Assembly: GCF_965230735.1 (NCBI RefSeq)
Contig: NZ_OZ246016.1
Coordinates: forward strand, 2,232,001 to 2,296,000
Origin: Motiliproteus sp965230735
Lineage (GTDB): Bacteria; Pseudomonadota; Gammaproteobacteria; Pseudomonadales; Balneatricaceae
Reading direction: 5' to 3'
DNA length: 64,000 bases
Made by a program: the position numbers and the translations under genes. Shown one piece after another: positions 15,962 to 25,017 of the stretch. The notes under the pieces are model-generated. The model ran no database searches, was not told the origin of the DNA, and worked only from the letters and a program-made list of their open reading frames with translations. Positions within the stretch are counted from its first letter, which is position 1, and each line of letters opens with the position of its first letter.

Positions 15962-16420
15962 ATGAAGAATCACACCCACACCGAGAAATTGGTGGCTCTT
16001 TACGAGCGGTCTATTGAACTGGTCTTTGGCCTTATGTTGACGCTGATTTTGATTGGGATAGGCATTGGTGCATTGAAATTGTTGGTGGACCTTTGGCAAT
16101 TGGTAAACTCGCAGGGTGTTACCGGCAGATACCTGGATCTCATCGCAGATGTTCTCACCCTGTATGTGCTGGTGGAATTATCCCGCTCGCTGTTTGAGTA
16201 CTTTCACAGCAAGAAATTGCGGATGACTTTTATTGTCGACGCAGCACTGGTGTTTGTCATTCGCGAAATTTTGATTGGATTGTTCAAGCATAAACTTGAT
16301 CCGGAGATGATCTACGCGTTATCCGCGCTGATCTTTGTGCTGGGTGCGTTGCGTATCGGGTCAGCCATGGTGCATTTGAAAGGGCGTCCACCTAGCGACT
16401 CGAGATCACAGCATGGCTGA
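15962..16420 (+). CDS. PsiE-family (phosphate-starvation-inducible) membrane protein
   Basis: Small inner-membrane protein, 152 residues from this ATG. Four membrane helices are visible: ERSIELVFGLMLTLILIGIG, YLDLIADVLTLYVLVELSRS, TFIVDAALVFVIREILIGLF and MIYALSALIFVLGALRIGSA. The VELSRSLFEYF and FVIREILIGLF segments are the conserved core of the PsiE family, whose biochemical role is unknown. A GTG at 15911 would add 17 residues; neither start has a strong ribosome binding site. The end overlaps marC by 8 nt. Confidence 0.82.
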   Translation: MKNHTHTEKLVALYERSIELVFGLMLTLILIGIGIGALKLLVDLWQLVNSQGVTGRYLDLIADVLTLYVLVELSRSLFEYFHSKKLRMTFIVDAALVFVIREILIGLFKHKLDPEMIYALSALIFVLGALRIGSAMVHLKGRPPSDSRSQHG

Positions 16421-17021
16421 GATTATCCAGATCTTTGTTTTGCTATGGGCTGTTCTTGATCCGATTGGAACGGTGCCAGTGTTTTTAGCGGTAACCCGAC
16501 GACATGCGCCTGAAGAGCTTCGCAAGATTGCAGTCCAAGCGGTTCTCTACGCATCATCAGTCTTGATCTTCTTTATTATTGCAGGTCAGTTTTTGCTCGA
16601 AGCTATGAGCGTATCGCTTAACGCCTTCCAGATCTCTGGAGGGTTGGTGTTGTTTGCTTTTGCATTCAATATGATCTTCGGAGAGAGCAAGCCCGAGGAA
16701 GAGATTCGCATCGTCAAATCGGGAAAAGATACGGCTGTCTTTCCATTGGCGGTGCCGGCGATTGCCGGCCCGGGAGCGATGATGGCCGTGGTTCTGATGA
16801 CCGACAAGCATCGATTCGACTTGATCCACCAGATGACGACTACTGGCATACTGGTGGTCATTCTCATTATTCAACTCCTGCTGCTATTAGCCGCTCCTCG
16901 GTTAGGTAAGATGATCGGTGAGTCGGGCGCCAGTCTGATCAGTCGAGTCATGGGCATCATCCTTGCAGCTGTGGCAATGAATAGTGTGTTGTTGGGAATA
17001 AAGAACTATTTTTCACTGTGA
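16413..17021 (+). CDS. MarC-family integral membrane protein
   Basis: Six-helix inner-membrane protein of the MarC/UPF0056 family, 202 residues; transport function unproven. Signatures: LWAVLDPIGTVPVFLAVTRR at the start, QISGGLVLFAFAFNMIFG, VFPLAVPAIAGPGAMMAVVL in the centre, and SRVMGIILAAVAMNSVLLGI at the end. Overlap with the PsiE-like gene suggests they are co-translated. The whole unit is richer in A/T-ending codons than the flanking metabolic genes. Confidence 0.9.
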   Translation: MAEIIQIFVLLWAVLDPIGTVPVFLAVTRRHAPEELRKIAVQAVLYASSVLIFFIIAGQFLLEAMSVSLNAFQISGGLVLFAFAFNMIFGESKPEEEIRIVKSGKDTAVFPLAVPAIAGPGAMMAVVLMTDKHRFDLIHQMTTTGILVVILIIQLLLLLAAPRLGKMIGESGASLISRVMGIILAAVAMNSVLLGIKNYFSL

Positions 17022-17113
17022 CTCTTTAAAGAGCATAACGCCGGGAGTATCAAAGCCGGACAACGCCCGCCTAAATGGGAGCAGAAAAGCATAACCAGAT
17101 AAGGTGCCCATTA

Positions 17114-17677
17114 ATGTTTGACAGCATTATCGGTTATCAATTTAGTACCACCATTGGCTGGATTGTTGGATACATCATTGTTTCCAAAATAACTTCCAGA
17201 ATTCTCGGTGTTGCGGCTACTAATAAGGAAGTTCCTTCAAAGAGAACTTTTTACATCAATGCCTATTTCCGCTTTCTCCTTGTGATTACCTTCGTGATTG
17301 GGCTGGCGTTGATCTGGAGTATTGATTTCAGAGGGCTACTGGTATTTGCCTCATCTCTTTTTGCGGTTGTTGGTGTTGCCTTGTTTGCTCAGTGGTCGAT
17401 TCTGAGTAACATCACCGCCAGTGTCGTGATCTTTTTCAGCGTTCCGCATCGGATCGGGGATCGCATAAAAATACTGGACGGCGATGATTCGATAACTGCC
17501 ACTATTGCCGATATCACACTGTTTCAAATCATTCTTCAGGATGATGAAGGACACCAAGTTTCTTACCCGAATAACCTGATTTTGCAACGTCCGATTGTAA
17601 GGCTGGGCCGACTCAAAGAAACCGACCACTCCTGTGGTTCAGATGAACAAGGAATCCGACCACAACCATTTGATTGA
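17114..17677 (+). CDS. Short MscS-family mechanosensitive channel protein
   Basis: 187 residues from MFDSIIGYQFSTTIGWIVGY. Two or three membrane helices (GWIVGYIIVSKITSR, FRFLLVITFVIGLALIWSI, LLVFASSLFAVVGVALFAQW) lead into the MscS pore and beta domain: QWSILSNITASVVIFFSVPHRIGDRIKI. After the beta domain (QVSYPNNLILQRPIVRL) only a short tail follows, so the large C-terminal cytoplasmic cage of MscS is missing. This is a known short subtype, or a shortened gene. AAGGTG precedes the ATG. The end reaches into the upstream part of the next MscS frame. Confidence 0.82.
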   Translation: MFDSIIGYQFSTTIGWIVGYIIVSKITSRILGVAATNKEVPSKRTFYINAYFRFLLVITFVIGLALIWSIDFRGLLVFASSLFAVVGVALFAQWSILSNITASVVIFFSVPHRIGDRIKILDGDDSITATIADITLFQIILQDDEGHQVSYPNNLILQRPIVRLGRLKETDHSCGSDEQGIRPQPFD

Positions 17678-17750
17678 GTATGCTAAGTGCGCTCAGTGCA
17701 ATAAGCGTGATTGTCAGAAACCATCTCGCCTGCGTAGAGGGAATAAATCA

Positions 17751-19061
17751 GTGAAATTGGATTTAGAGAAGCTGTTGGATCAGTTCGAGAAGTTTGCAGC
17801 TACCTTGCTGAATTGGTTCAGCAGTCCTGAATTCTATGCCCAGTGCGCGCTTATCGTGATGGCGATCGTGGTAGCGTATGCAAGTGCGGCGTTTATCAAA
17901 ACGCGCAGTCCGATTTTCAATGCTGAACCTCGTCCCGGGCCCTACGCCAGCCTGCGAAACCAAATGTACGCCGCGCGCTTGTTACTGTTTCCACTGCTGT
18001 TAATTGTCGCGCTGGCTTTTTCTGTGGATCTCAGTGGACTGCTCTTTCAGCAGAGCCAGCTGGTACGGGTCAGTCAGAGCGTGGCGGTCGTGTTCATGCT
18101 CTACTCGCTGATCAATCATTTTGTCCGCAATACGCTGGTGCGGCGACTGATCGTCTGGATTCTGATACCCGCTTCGATCCTGCATATCTTCGACCTGCTG
18201 GAATCCGTGGTTGCCTACCTGGATACGATCGCCCTGGAGGTGGGTAACGTCAAAATATCCGCCTATGGTGTGCTGCGGATGCTGATCTTCGGCTCCCTTC
18301 TGTTCTGGTTGGGACGTGTATCTCGCACGGCGGGACAACGTATTATCCGTAAGCAGGAGGAGCTGGATGTAGGCACCCGGGAGGTCTTCGCCAAGCTGTT
18401 TGAAGTGGTATTGGTGATTGTGATCTTTATCCTGCTGTTGCAGGTGCTGGGGATCAATTTGACCACGTTGGCGGTGTTCGGTGGCGCTCTCGGGGTTGGT
18501 TTAGGTTTTGGACTTCAATCCATCGCGTCCAACTTTATCTCCGGCATCATCCTGTTACTGGACCGCTCGCTGACGGTCGGGGATTACATCGAGCTGGAAG
18601 ATGGCAAGGCGGGGGTGATCCGCGAACTTAATATGCGTTCGGCAACGCTGGAGACCTTCGATGGCAAGGACATCATGGTGCCGAACGAACGCTTTATGAC
18701 CGGCACCTTCGTCAACTGGACCCATAAAAACAAGAAGCAGCGTTACTCCTTGGAGTTACAGGTCGCCTACAGCACGGACCTCGACATGCTGTTTCCGCTC
18801 CTGCGACAAGTGGTGGCGGAACATCCCCAGGTACTCAGTGGCGAATTGATCCCGGTCGAGGAGCAGCCGGATGCGGAGATCAAGCAGTTCGGAGAATCCG
18901 GGATAGATATTCTGATCGAGTTTTGGATGGAGGGAGTCGACGACGGTTCGAACCGGGTGGCTGCCGACCTGTTATTGATGATCTGGTATGCGCTCAAAGA
19001 GCATCACGTGGAGATTCCGTTCCCGCAGCGGGAAGTCACGATACTCGGAAAGACGGAGTAG
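17751..19061 (+). CDS. MscS-family mechanosensitive ion channel
   Basis: Full MscS core with extra N-terminal helices, 436 residues. The GTG start is chosen for AGAGGGA 8 nt upstream; the frame is open further up to a GTG at 17634 (ATG at 17643), which would add a Cys-rich stretch (AKCAQCNKRDCQK) unusual for the family. Seven or so membrane segments, then the pore helix VFGGALGVGLGFGLQSIASN, the beta domain SLTVGDYIELEDGKAGVIRE and VPNERFMTGTFVNWTHKNKK, and the alpha-beta cage ending VEIPFPQREVTIL. Releases osmolytes on hypo-osmotic shock. More G+C-rich than the short MscS gene before it. Confidence 0.9.
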   Translation: MKLDLEKLLDQFEKFAATLLNWFSSPEFYAQCALIVMAIVVAYASAAFIKTRSPIFNAEPRPGPYASLRNQMYAARLLLFPLLLIVALAFSVDLSGLLFQQSQLVRVSQSVAVVFMLYSLINHFVRNTLVRRLIVWILIPASILHIFDLLESVVAYLDTIALEVGNVKISAYGVLRMLIFGSLLFWLGRVSRTAGQRIIRKQEELDVGTREVFAKLFEVVLVIVIFILLLQVLGINLTTLAVFGGALGVGLGFGLQSIASNFISGIILLLDRSLTVGDYIELEDGKAGVIRELNMRSATLETFDGKDIMVPNERFMTGTFVNWTHKNKKQRYSLELQVAYSTDLDMLFPLLRQVVAEHPQVLSGELIPVEEQPDAEIKQFGESGIDILIEFWMEGVDDGSNRVAADLLLMIWYALKEHHVEIPFPQREVTILGKTE

Positions 19062-19141
19062 TCGGATTTGGCCGAGGCATGCTGGGGTGGAATCCACCCC
19101 AATGCAATAGCCCCAGTGCAATGACGAGAGAAACTGAGGCC

Positions 19142-19357
19142 TTATCGTGCGTTCAGGTGGTACTGGAAGGGGGTGAAGCGCTCGATGCGTACCAAGCTTT
19201 TCAGCCAACCGGAGATCGACTTGATGCCCTGAAGGAGGAACGCGGCCCGAGCCAGTTCGCCCTGGCGGCGGTAATAGGCGAGATCGATGCTGCCGAATTC
19301 GTCGATTTTGATATTGCTGGCTTGGGTGTTCATGGACTGTTTACTCAAAAAATTCAT
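19142..19357 (-). CDS. Small DUF1127-like protein
   Basis: 71 residues; a second Met at residue 9 (base 19333) gives MNTQASNIKIDEFGSIDLAY as an alternative start, and neither start has a clear ribosome binding site. The part AYYRRQGELARAAFLLQGI followed by KSISGWLKSLVR resembles the short DUF1127-type proteins: an Arg- and Ala-rich helix followed by a WLK-type end. Such proteins in alphaproteobacteria bind RNA or affect phosphate and carbon metabolism; the role here is unknown. Codon use looks coding-like and no other gene covers the segment. Confidence 0.55.
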   Translation of the reverse strand: MNFLSKQSMNTQASNIKIDEFGSIDLAYYRRQGELARAAFLLQGIKSISGWLKSLVRIERFTPFQYHLNAR

Positions 19358-19876
19358 CTATTAATTCGATCGACAGGAAAGGCCAGAGCCCCGCTTCGTG
19401 ACTTGCTGATGTCTTGCAGCACCTGTAACGAGGGGTGCATGCTAATGATTAAGACTAAAGTCTACAAACGATGCTTTTGCAGTTAAAAGGTGAGATTTTT
19501 TCAACTCTGGTTGCTGCACCGATCTTCCGTTTTAGGCCCGGTTCGGCCGTCATTTGGCGAGGGTGCTTGATCACAGGATTGCTAACCGGATTCCTAATGG
19601 TTGGGCGGCGGATAGCGGCTTGAACGTTCTCGCTCGTCAGGGGAGCGGTCGTTATTTTGCGATGCTGGTTTGATAAAAACAGCTTGCTGCCGGGGGCTGT
19701 GAAGGGGGAAAATTGCTCCTGGTTTGGGGGAAGGTGTCAACGATAGACCGAGCCTAATTATTCTCCTGGCCGAGAGTCCTTCGCTCATCCCTTCGCTGGA
19801 GTATCCGAATGCTGTTTTTGCTGACAGCACAACCGATGACCCTGTCATCCCATCATGATTGCCACAGGTGCCTGTA
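19358..19876. other. 519-nt gap without a supported gene
   Basis: No convincing open frame, promoter pair or terminator. A minus-strand frame at 19594-19848 has no ribosome binding site and an unremarkable protein, so I leave it out. Confidence 0.4.
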
Positions 19877-20146
19877 GTGGCTTTATTACGCTACCTGCTG
19901 TTTGGCTTCACGTTACTGATTGCGGTTGGTGGTGTCCCCGATGTCGGGTTGCTGGAAGTGGTTTCCAGCCCGGAAACGGTTTCCTCTGTCGATACCTCTT
20001 CCGAGGACACCGAAGACAGCGAGGTTGCGGTTGATCAACCGGTTGCTCTAGGTGCTCCAGCTGCTGGACCCGGATTGATAAGGGGTTCACAGACTTACGC
20101 CAGAATTCAGCTTCCCTATTGGGCCCAGGCCCCTCCCCAGGTTTGA
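19877..20146 (+). CDS. Possible small exported protein upstream of nhaB
   Basis: Starting at GTG, the peptide VALLRYLLFGFTLLIAVGG looks like a signal sequence, followed by a Ser/Glu/Asp-rich stretch (VVSSPETVSSVDTSSEDTED) and an Ala/Pro-rich end. No family recognised, and the ribosome binding site (CAGGTGCC) is weak. It could be a real secreted peptide or chance. Confidence 0.3.
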   Translation: MALLRYLLFGFTLLIAVGGVPDVGLLEVVSSPETVSSVDTSSEDTEDSEVAVDQPVALGAPAAGPGLIRGSQTYARIQLPYWAQAPPQV

Positions 20147-20271
20147 TCTCCTACCCGTCGAACGGCTACATCAAGTGGCCTGGCGGGAATCCTTCTAGTC
20201 AGTCGAGTCGCCAGCCGCCCGTGTCGGTGGCTGTTCTCGGCTGTCAGTTTGACCTGTCGTGAGAATCAAAC

Positions 20272-21780
20272 ATGAAATCTGTAAACACCTTTGGGGATGC
20301 CCTGCTGCGTAATTTCCTCGGCAATAGCCCGTACTGGTATAAAACGGCCATTATCGGCTTTCTTGTATTCAACCCTCTGATTTTGATCAGCTTTGGTCCG
20401 GTGATAACCGGTTGGCTGCTGATCTTCGAATTTATCTTTACCCTCGCCATGGCGCTGAAGTGTTATCCGCTACAGCCGGGCGGTCTGCTGGCCATCGAGG
20501 CGGTCATCATTGGCCTGACGCATCCGGAACAGATCTATCAGGAGGTGGCGGCCAACCTCCCAGTCATCCTGCTGTTGATGTTCATGGTGGCCGGCATCTA
20601 TTTCATGAAGGGCATGCTGCTGTTTGTCTTTACCAAGCTGCTGTTGAATGTCCGAGATAAGATTAAGATCTCGCTGCTTTTTTCATTTATGGGGGCCTTC
20701 CTGTCAGCGTTTCTTGATGCGCTGACGGTCACCGCTGTTCTGATCAGCGCCTGTGTCGGTTTCTATGCCGTCTACCACAAGGTGGCTTCCGGCACGCCGA
20801 TGGACGAGGGGCATGACCATTCAAATGACGATCATGTGGCCCAGGAGCGTCGTGAGGAACTGGAGCAGTTTCGTGCCTTCCTGCGAAGCCTGCTGATGCA
20901 CGGTGCGGTCGGTACGGCACTGGGTGGTGTCTGTACCCTGGTCGGCGAGCCCCAGAACCTGTTGATCGGCGAGAAGATGGGCTGGCACTTTGCAGAGTTT
21001 TTTCTCAATGTCGCGCCGGTTTCCATGCCGGTACTGGTCATGGGATTGCTGACCGTGGTTGTGGTGGAGAAGAAAAGTCTGTTTGGCTACGGTGCGCTGA
21101 TTCCTGATACGGTATTCAATATTTTGCGTGACTTTGACCGTCAGCAAGATGCCAAACGTACGGCCCGTGAGCGGCTGGCGCTCTATGTTCAGTTTGCCGC
21201 GGCGCTCTTTCTGATCATTGCCCTGGCATTGCACCTGGCCGAAGTCGGTCTGATCGGACTGACGATTATTATTTTGGTTACCAGCCTCAACGGCGTGGTG
21301 GAAGAGCATCAGATCGGTAAGGCATTTGAAGAGGCCATGCCCTTTACCGCCCTGTTGGTGGTGTTTTTTACCATCGTCTCGGTGATCCATGATCAGCATC
21401 TGTTCAAGCCGATCATTGAAGGGGTTCTGGCCATGGACCAGAGCCGGCAGGCGGCGATGTTCTTTATCGCCAACGGCTTGCTGTCGGCCATCAGTGATAA
21501 CGTCTTTGTGGCGACGGTCTATATCAACGAGGTGGCTGCCGCCTTTGACGCCGGCACCATCTCCCGGCAGCACTTCGATACCCTGGCGATCGCGATCAAC
21601 ACGGGGACCAATCTGCCCAGCGTCGCAACGCCCAATGGCCAGGCTGCCTTCCTGTTCCTGTTGACGTCGGCGGTCGCTCCTCTGGTAAGGCTGTCTTATA
21701 TGCGCATGGTCATCATGGCGCTGCCCTATACCCTGGTGCTGAGCCTGGTGGGGCTGGGCGCTACGGTGCTGATGTTATAA
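20272..21780 (+). CDS. nhaB: Na+/H+ antiporter NhaB
   Basis: Inner-membrane antiporter that expels Na+ in exchange for protons. The 502-residue sequence begins FGDALLRNFLGNSPYWYKTA, typical of NhaB, and continues with about twelve hydrophobic segments, including FDALTV-type SAFLDALTVTAVLISACVGF, GGVCTLVGEPQNLLIGEKMG and the final NTGTNLPSVATPNGQAAFLF. An inverted repeat, GTTTGA-N13-TCAAAC (20247-20271), ends directly at the ATG and holds the weak GTGAGAA ribosome site in its loop, which might gate translation. It fits the Na+ economy set by the nqr operon. Confidence 0.96.
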   Translation: MKSVNTFGDALLRNFLGNSPYWYKTAIIGFLVFNPLILISFGPVITGWLLIFEFIFTLAMALKCYPLQPGGLLAIEAVIIGLTHPEQIYQEVAANLPVILLLMFMVAGIYFMKGMLLFVFTKLLLNVRDKIKISLLFSFMGAFLSAFLDALTVTAVLISACVGFYAVYHKVASGTPMDEGHDHSNDDHVAQERREELEQFRAFLRSLLMHGAVGTALGGVCTLVGEPQNLLIGEKMGWHFAEFFLNVAPVSMPVLVMGLLTVVVVEKKSLFGYGALIPDTVFNILRDFDRQQDAKRTARERLALYVQFAAALFLIIALALHLAEVGLIGLTIIILVTSLNGVVEEHQIGKAFEEAMPFTALLVVFFTIVSVIHDQHLFKPIIEGVLAMDQSRQAAMFFIANGLLSAISDNVFVATVYINEVAAAFDAGTISRQHFDTLAIAINTGTNLPSVATPNGQAAFLFLLTSAVAPLVRLSYMRMVIMALPYTLVLSLVGLGATVLML

Positions 21781-21788
21781 CCCAGCTA

Positions 21789-21813
21789 ACAGCCCCTCTC
21801 AGCGAGGGGCTGT
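21789..21813. terminator. Hairpin after nhaB
   Basis: ACAGCCCCTC, loop TCAGC, GAGGGGCTGT: a perfect 10-bp stem 9 nt after the nhaB stop. No T-run follows, so termination efficiency is uncertain. Confidence 0.6.
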
Positions 21814-21993
21814 GCCATCAGCAGTGCACAAGTCTGGTGATTATGGCCCAGGTGCTTGCGGCCATCTTGATAAGCCCCAAGGTTTCCTCCCATCATTAAG
21901 GATCAAGCGGCGTTGCCACGGTATTATCGGTGATCGGCTAAACTATGAATCAATTCATTGTTTACGCAGCCGTTGCGGCTGTTGAAGCTGGCT

Positions 21994-24924
21994 ATGAATA
22001 TAACCGCGCACACCCAAGGCCAGAAACTTCCCATCAGTATCGAGCGGCTCGAACAGATCTGTTTAAAGGTCGCGAGTCTGGTCAACTGTGATATCTCGGT
22101 GATGTCGGGACCGGATGGCGAGATTGTCGCGTCCTCGATACCTGAGCGTGTCGGTGTCAAGCATCCGGCTGCCGCTCGTATTCTCAGATCTGAAATTGAT
22201 GTTTTCGATGTTGCTCGGGACTTGGCCGCTCAGTCCGACGTGATGCTGGAGGGCTGTAATCTCGGGGTGGACTTGGGCCAAGAGCGGCTGCTTTGCGTTA
22301 GCGTGGCGGCACCCTTGGAGCTGGCCAAGCAGTTTGCAGCGGTGGTCAAGGCCTACGTTGAGGCGATGCTTCAAAGTGAGTTTAACCATCAGCAGGTGAC
22401 CCGCGTTCTGAATGCTGAAATCTCCGAAAGGATCAACGCGCAGGCGGCCTTACGCGAGAGCGAGACCCGGTTCAGGGAGTTCGCCGATATCGCGGCCCAC
22501 TGGCTATGGGAGATGGATGCCGATCTGCGATTCAGCTATTTTTCCGCCCCGCTGAAAACCTACCTGGGGGTCGATCCCGAGATGCTGATCGGGAAATCCC
22601 GCTGGGATTTGATGGATCAGAACACGACCTCGGAGCTGTGGCTTGCACATCAGCAGATGCTGCTAAGGCGCGAGCCTTTTCGCGACTTTGAATACGATGC
22701 CAATCTGCCCAATGGTGAGGTTCGGATATTTCGTATCAGCGGCAATCCGGTCTTTGACGCAACCGGACGCTTTCTCGGCTACCGTGGGGTAGGGCTGGAT
22801 GTTACCCGGGAGGTTCAGGGTAATCGTGAGGCCCGCTTGCTGCGGCAGCGATTGGAGGATTCGCTGGAGGCGATCACCGAAGGCTTTCTGGTGTTCGACA
22901 GCCAACACCGACTATTGATGTGCAACAGCGCTTACCGTAACGGCTCGGCGGCGATCGCTCACCTATTGAAGCCGGGGCTGCATATCAAAGACCTCAACCG
23001 CGCGTTGATTGAAAACGGACTGATCCAGATACCCGAAGAGCGCTGGGAGCACTGGCTTCAGGAACGTTGGGAACGGTTCCTGCGCTGCGATCGCCAGCTG
23101 ACCTATCCGACAGGGGAGGGACAGTGGATCGAAGTCGATCAATACCGTACTCAGGATGGCGGTACGCTGATTATCCGCCGCGACATCAGCGAGCGGATGC
23201 GGAATGAGGAGCGACTCCGCTTGGCGGCGACGGTATTTGAGAACACCCAGGAGGGGATCATTATTTCCGATCCGTCACAGGCTATCGTGGCGGTAAATCC
23301 CGCTTTTGTGAAACTGACCGGCTATTCTGAAGCGGATGTATTGGGTAAGACACCGAGAATCCTCAGTTCCGGACGGCACGACCAGGCGTTTTATTCGACC
23401 CTGTGGCGTAGCCTCGAGCGTGACGGTTTTTGGTCCGGTGAGATCTGGAACAAACGTAAAAACGGAGAGGTATTCCCGGAGTGGCTGTCGATCAGTCAGG
23501 TACATGACGAGTCTGGCAAATTGCTCAACTATGTGGCGGTTTTCTCGGATATCTCGGTGGTTAAGGAGTCCGAGCAACGTCTTGAGTACCTGGCCCACCA
23601 CGACCCACTGACCGAGTTGCCCAACCGTCTACTGTTTATGGCGAAATTGGATCAGGCGCTGAAACGAATCAAGCGTGAGCACCACGCCGTGGCGGTGATG
23701 TTCTTGGACTTGGATCACTTCAAACATGTAAATGATAGTCTGGGTCACGCCGCTGGAGATCGGTTGTTGGTGGATGTAGCCAAGCGATTGCGCGAAGGAC
23801 TGAGGGAGCAGGACACCATCGCCAGGATCGGGGGGGACGAATTTACCGTACTGGCTGAAGATCTGGATGATCGTTATGGGGTGGATCAGGTGGTGTCGAA
23901 AATACTGGCCCAGTTTGAGAAGCCATTTCTGCTGGAGGGGCGCTGGTTCCATCTGTCCGCCAGTGTCGGTATCAGTATTGCACCTGACAACGGCACCGAA
24001 GGCTCAACCCTGTTACGCAACGCCGATACAGCGCTCTATAAGGTTAAGGAGCAGGGGCGTAATGGCTATCGGTATTACTCCGCTGAATTCACCCGGCAGG
24101 CCCAGCAGCGAATCGAGCTGGAGCAGCAGCTCAGGGACGCGATTGCCCAGCAACAGTTTGTGATCTATTACCAGCCGCAGGTCCGGCTGGATACCGGTCG
24201 AATCGTCGGCGCTGAAGCCTTGGTGCGCTGGGAACACCCGGAGCGTGGCAGGCTGGCGCCAAACGAGTTTATTCCGCTGGCCGAGCAGACCGGATTGATC
24301 TGCAAGCTGGGGCAGTGGGTCTTAAACGGGGCCTGTGAGCAGATGCGCAGCTGGCTCGATGCCGGTTATCCGCTGCAGATGATCTCGGTGAATTTTTCCA
24401 AGCGCCAGCTGACCGAAGGTAAGTTTGTCGGACAGGTCCGGGAGGCGTTGCATTTGGCCAACTTGCCTGCCGACCGGCTCGAAATGGAGATCGTCGAAAG
24501 CCTGATCATGGAGCAGAGCGATGAGGTCATGAGCGCCCTGGAAGAGCTACGCTTGATGGGTGTGTCGCTGGCGATCGACGACTTCGGAACCGGCTATTCT
24601 TCGCTGGCCTACCTGAAGCAACTGCCGGTCGGCACCCTGAAGATCGATCGCTCCTTTGTCCGGGACATCCCGGATGACCCCAGTGACTGTGCCATCGTCA
24701 AAGCCGTGCTGGCGTTGGCGGAGAGCTTACAGCTGAATGTCGTTGCCGAAGGGGTCGAAACATCGCAACAGGCGGCGTTTTTACTCAATGCCAACTGTGT
24801 TCAGGCGCAGGGCTACTATTTCCGCCCTCCCGTCAGCGCAGAGGAGTTTGAAGCCCTGTTATACAACGCGGCGGATGGCGATCTGTTCAGCATCGACGGC
24901 CAGATTAGCGATTATCAGATCTGA
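21994..24924 (+). CDS. CdaR-like sensor / PAS / GGDEF / EAL c-di-GMP signalling protein
   Basis: 976-residue cytoplasmic protein with no membrane helix. Residues ~12-130 (EQICLKVASLVNCDISVMSG, ASSIPERVGVKHPAAARILR, SVAAPLELAKQFAAVVKAYV) read like the sugar-diacid recognition domain of CdaR. Then come three PAS domains (~165-285, 290-400, 415-535), a GGDEF domain with intact RIGGDEF (~645) and LGHAAGDRLL, and an EAL domain with AEALVRWEHP, VNFSKRQL, IDDFGTGYSSLAYLKQLPV and VVAEGVET. Both catalytic signatures look intact, so it could make or break c-di-GMP. The ATG is chosen at MNITAHTQGQKLP; a TTG 36 nt upstream is possible. The N-terminal assignment is by pattern and is the least certain part. 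Confidence 0.88.
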   Translation: MNITAHTQGQKLPISIERLEQICLKVASLVNCDISVMSGPDGEIVASSIPERVGVKHPAAARILRSEIDVFDVARDLAAQSDVMLEGCNLGVDLGQERLLCVSVAAPLELAKQFAAVVKAYVEAMLQSEFNHQQVTRVLNAEISERINAQAALRESETRFREFADIAAHWLWEMDADLRFSYFSAPLKTYLGVDPEMLIGKSRWDLMDQNTTSELWLAHQQMLLRREPFRDFEYDANLPNGEVRIFRISGNPVFDATGRFLGYRGVGLDVTREVQGNREARLLRQRLEDSLEAITEGFLVFDSQHRLLMCNSAYRNGSAAIAHLLKPGLHIKDLNRALIENGLIQIPEERWEHWLQERWERFLRCDRQLTYPTGEGQWIEVDQYRTQDGGTLIIRRDISERMRNEERLRLAATVFENTQEGIIISDPSQAIVAVNPAFVKLTGYSEADVLGKTPRILSSGRHDQAFYSTLWRSLERDGFWSGEIWNKRKNGEVFPEWLSISQVHDESGKLLNYVAVFSDISVVKESEQRLEYLAHHDPLTELPNRLLFMAKLDQALKRIKREHHAVAVMFLDLDHFKHVNDSLGHAAGDRLLVDVAKRLREGLREQDTIARIGGDEFTVLAEDLDDRYGVDQVVSKILAQFEKPFLLEGRWFHLSASVGISIAPDNGTEGSTLLRNADTALYKVKEQGRNGYRYYSAEFTRQAQQRIELEQQLRDAIAQQQFVIYYQPQVRLDTGRIVGAEALVRWEHPERGRLAPNEFIPLAEQTGLICKLGQWVLNGACEQMRSWLDAGYPLQMISVNFSKRQLTEGKFVGQVREALHLANLPADRLEMEIVESLIMEQSDEVMSALEELRLMGVSLAIDDFGTGYSSLAYLKQLPVGTLKIDRSFVRDIPDDPSDCAIVKAVLALAESLQLNVVAEGVETSQQAAFLLNANCVQAQGYYFRPPVSAEEFEALLYNAADGDLFSIDGQISDYQI

Positions 24925-24951
24925 TCCGTTTGTCCCTTCGCTCAAACCAAC

Positions 24952-24979
24952 AAAAAAGCCAGATCCCGAAGGATCCGGC
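24952..24979 (-). terminator. Rho-independent terminator of the dctM remnant
   Basis: Minus strand GCCGGATCC, loop TTCG, GGATCTGGC with one mismatch, then TTTTTT. It points to a former minus-strand transcript ending here, in keeping with the dctM remnant just beyond. Confidence 0.75.
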
Positions 24980-25017
24980 AAGCAAAGGGTGCGACCACAA
25001 GGGAGGCACCATGGAGA

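Noticed and set aside
18923..19486. 187-codon plus-strand frame over the MscS 3' end
   Set aside because: First third is an out-of-frame reading of MscS and the rest lies antisense to the small DUF1127-like gene.
19594..19848. 84-codon minus-strand frame
   Set aside because: No ribosome binding site and no pattern of a real protein.
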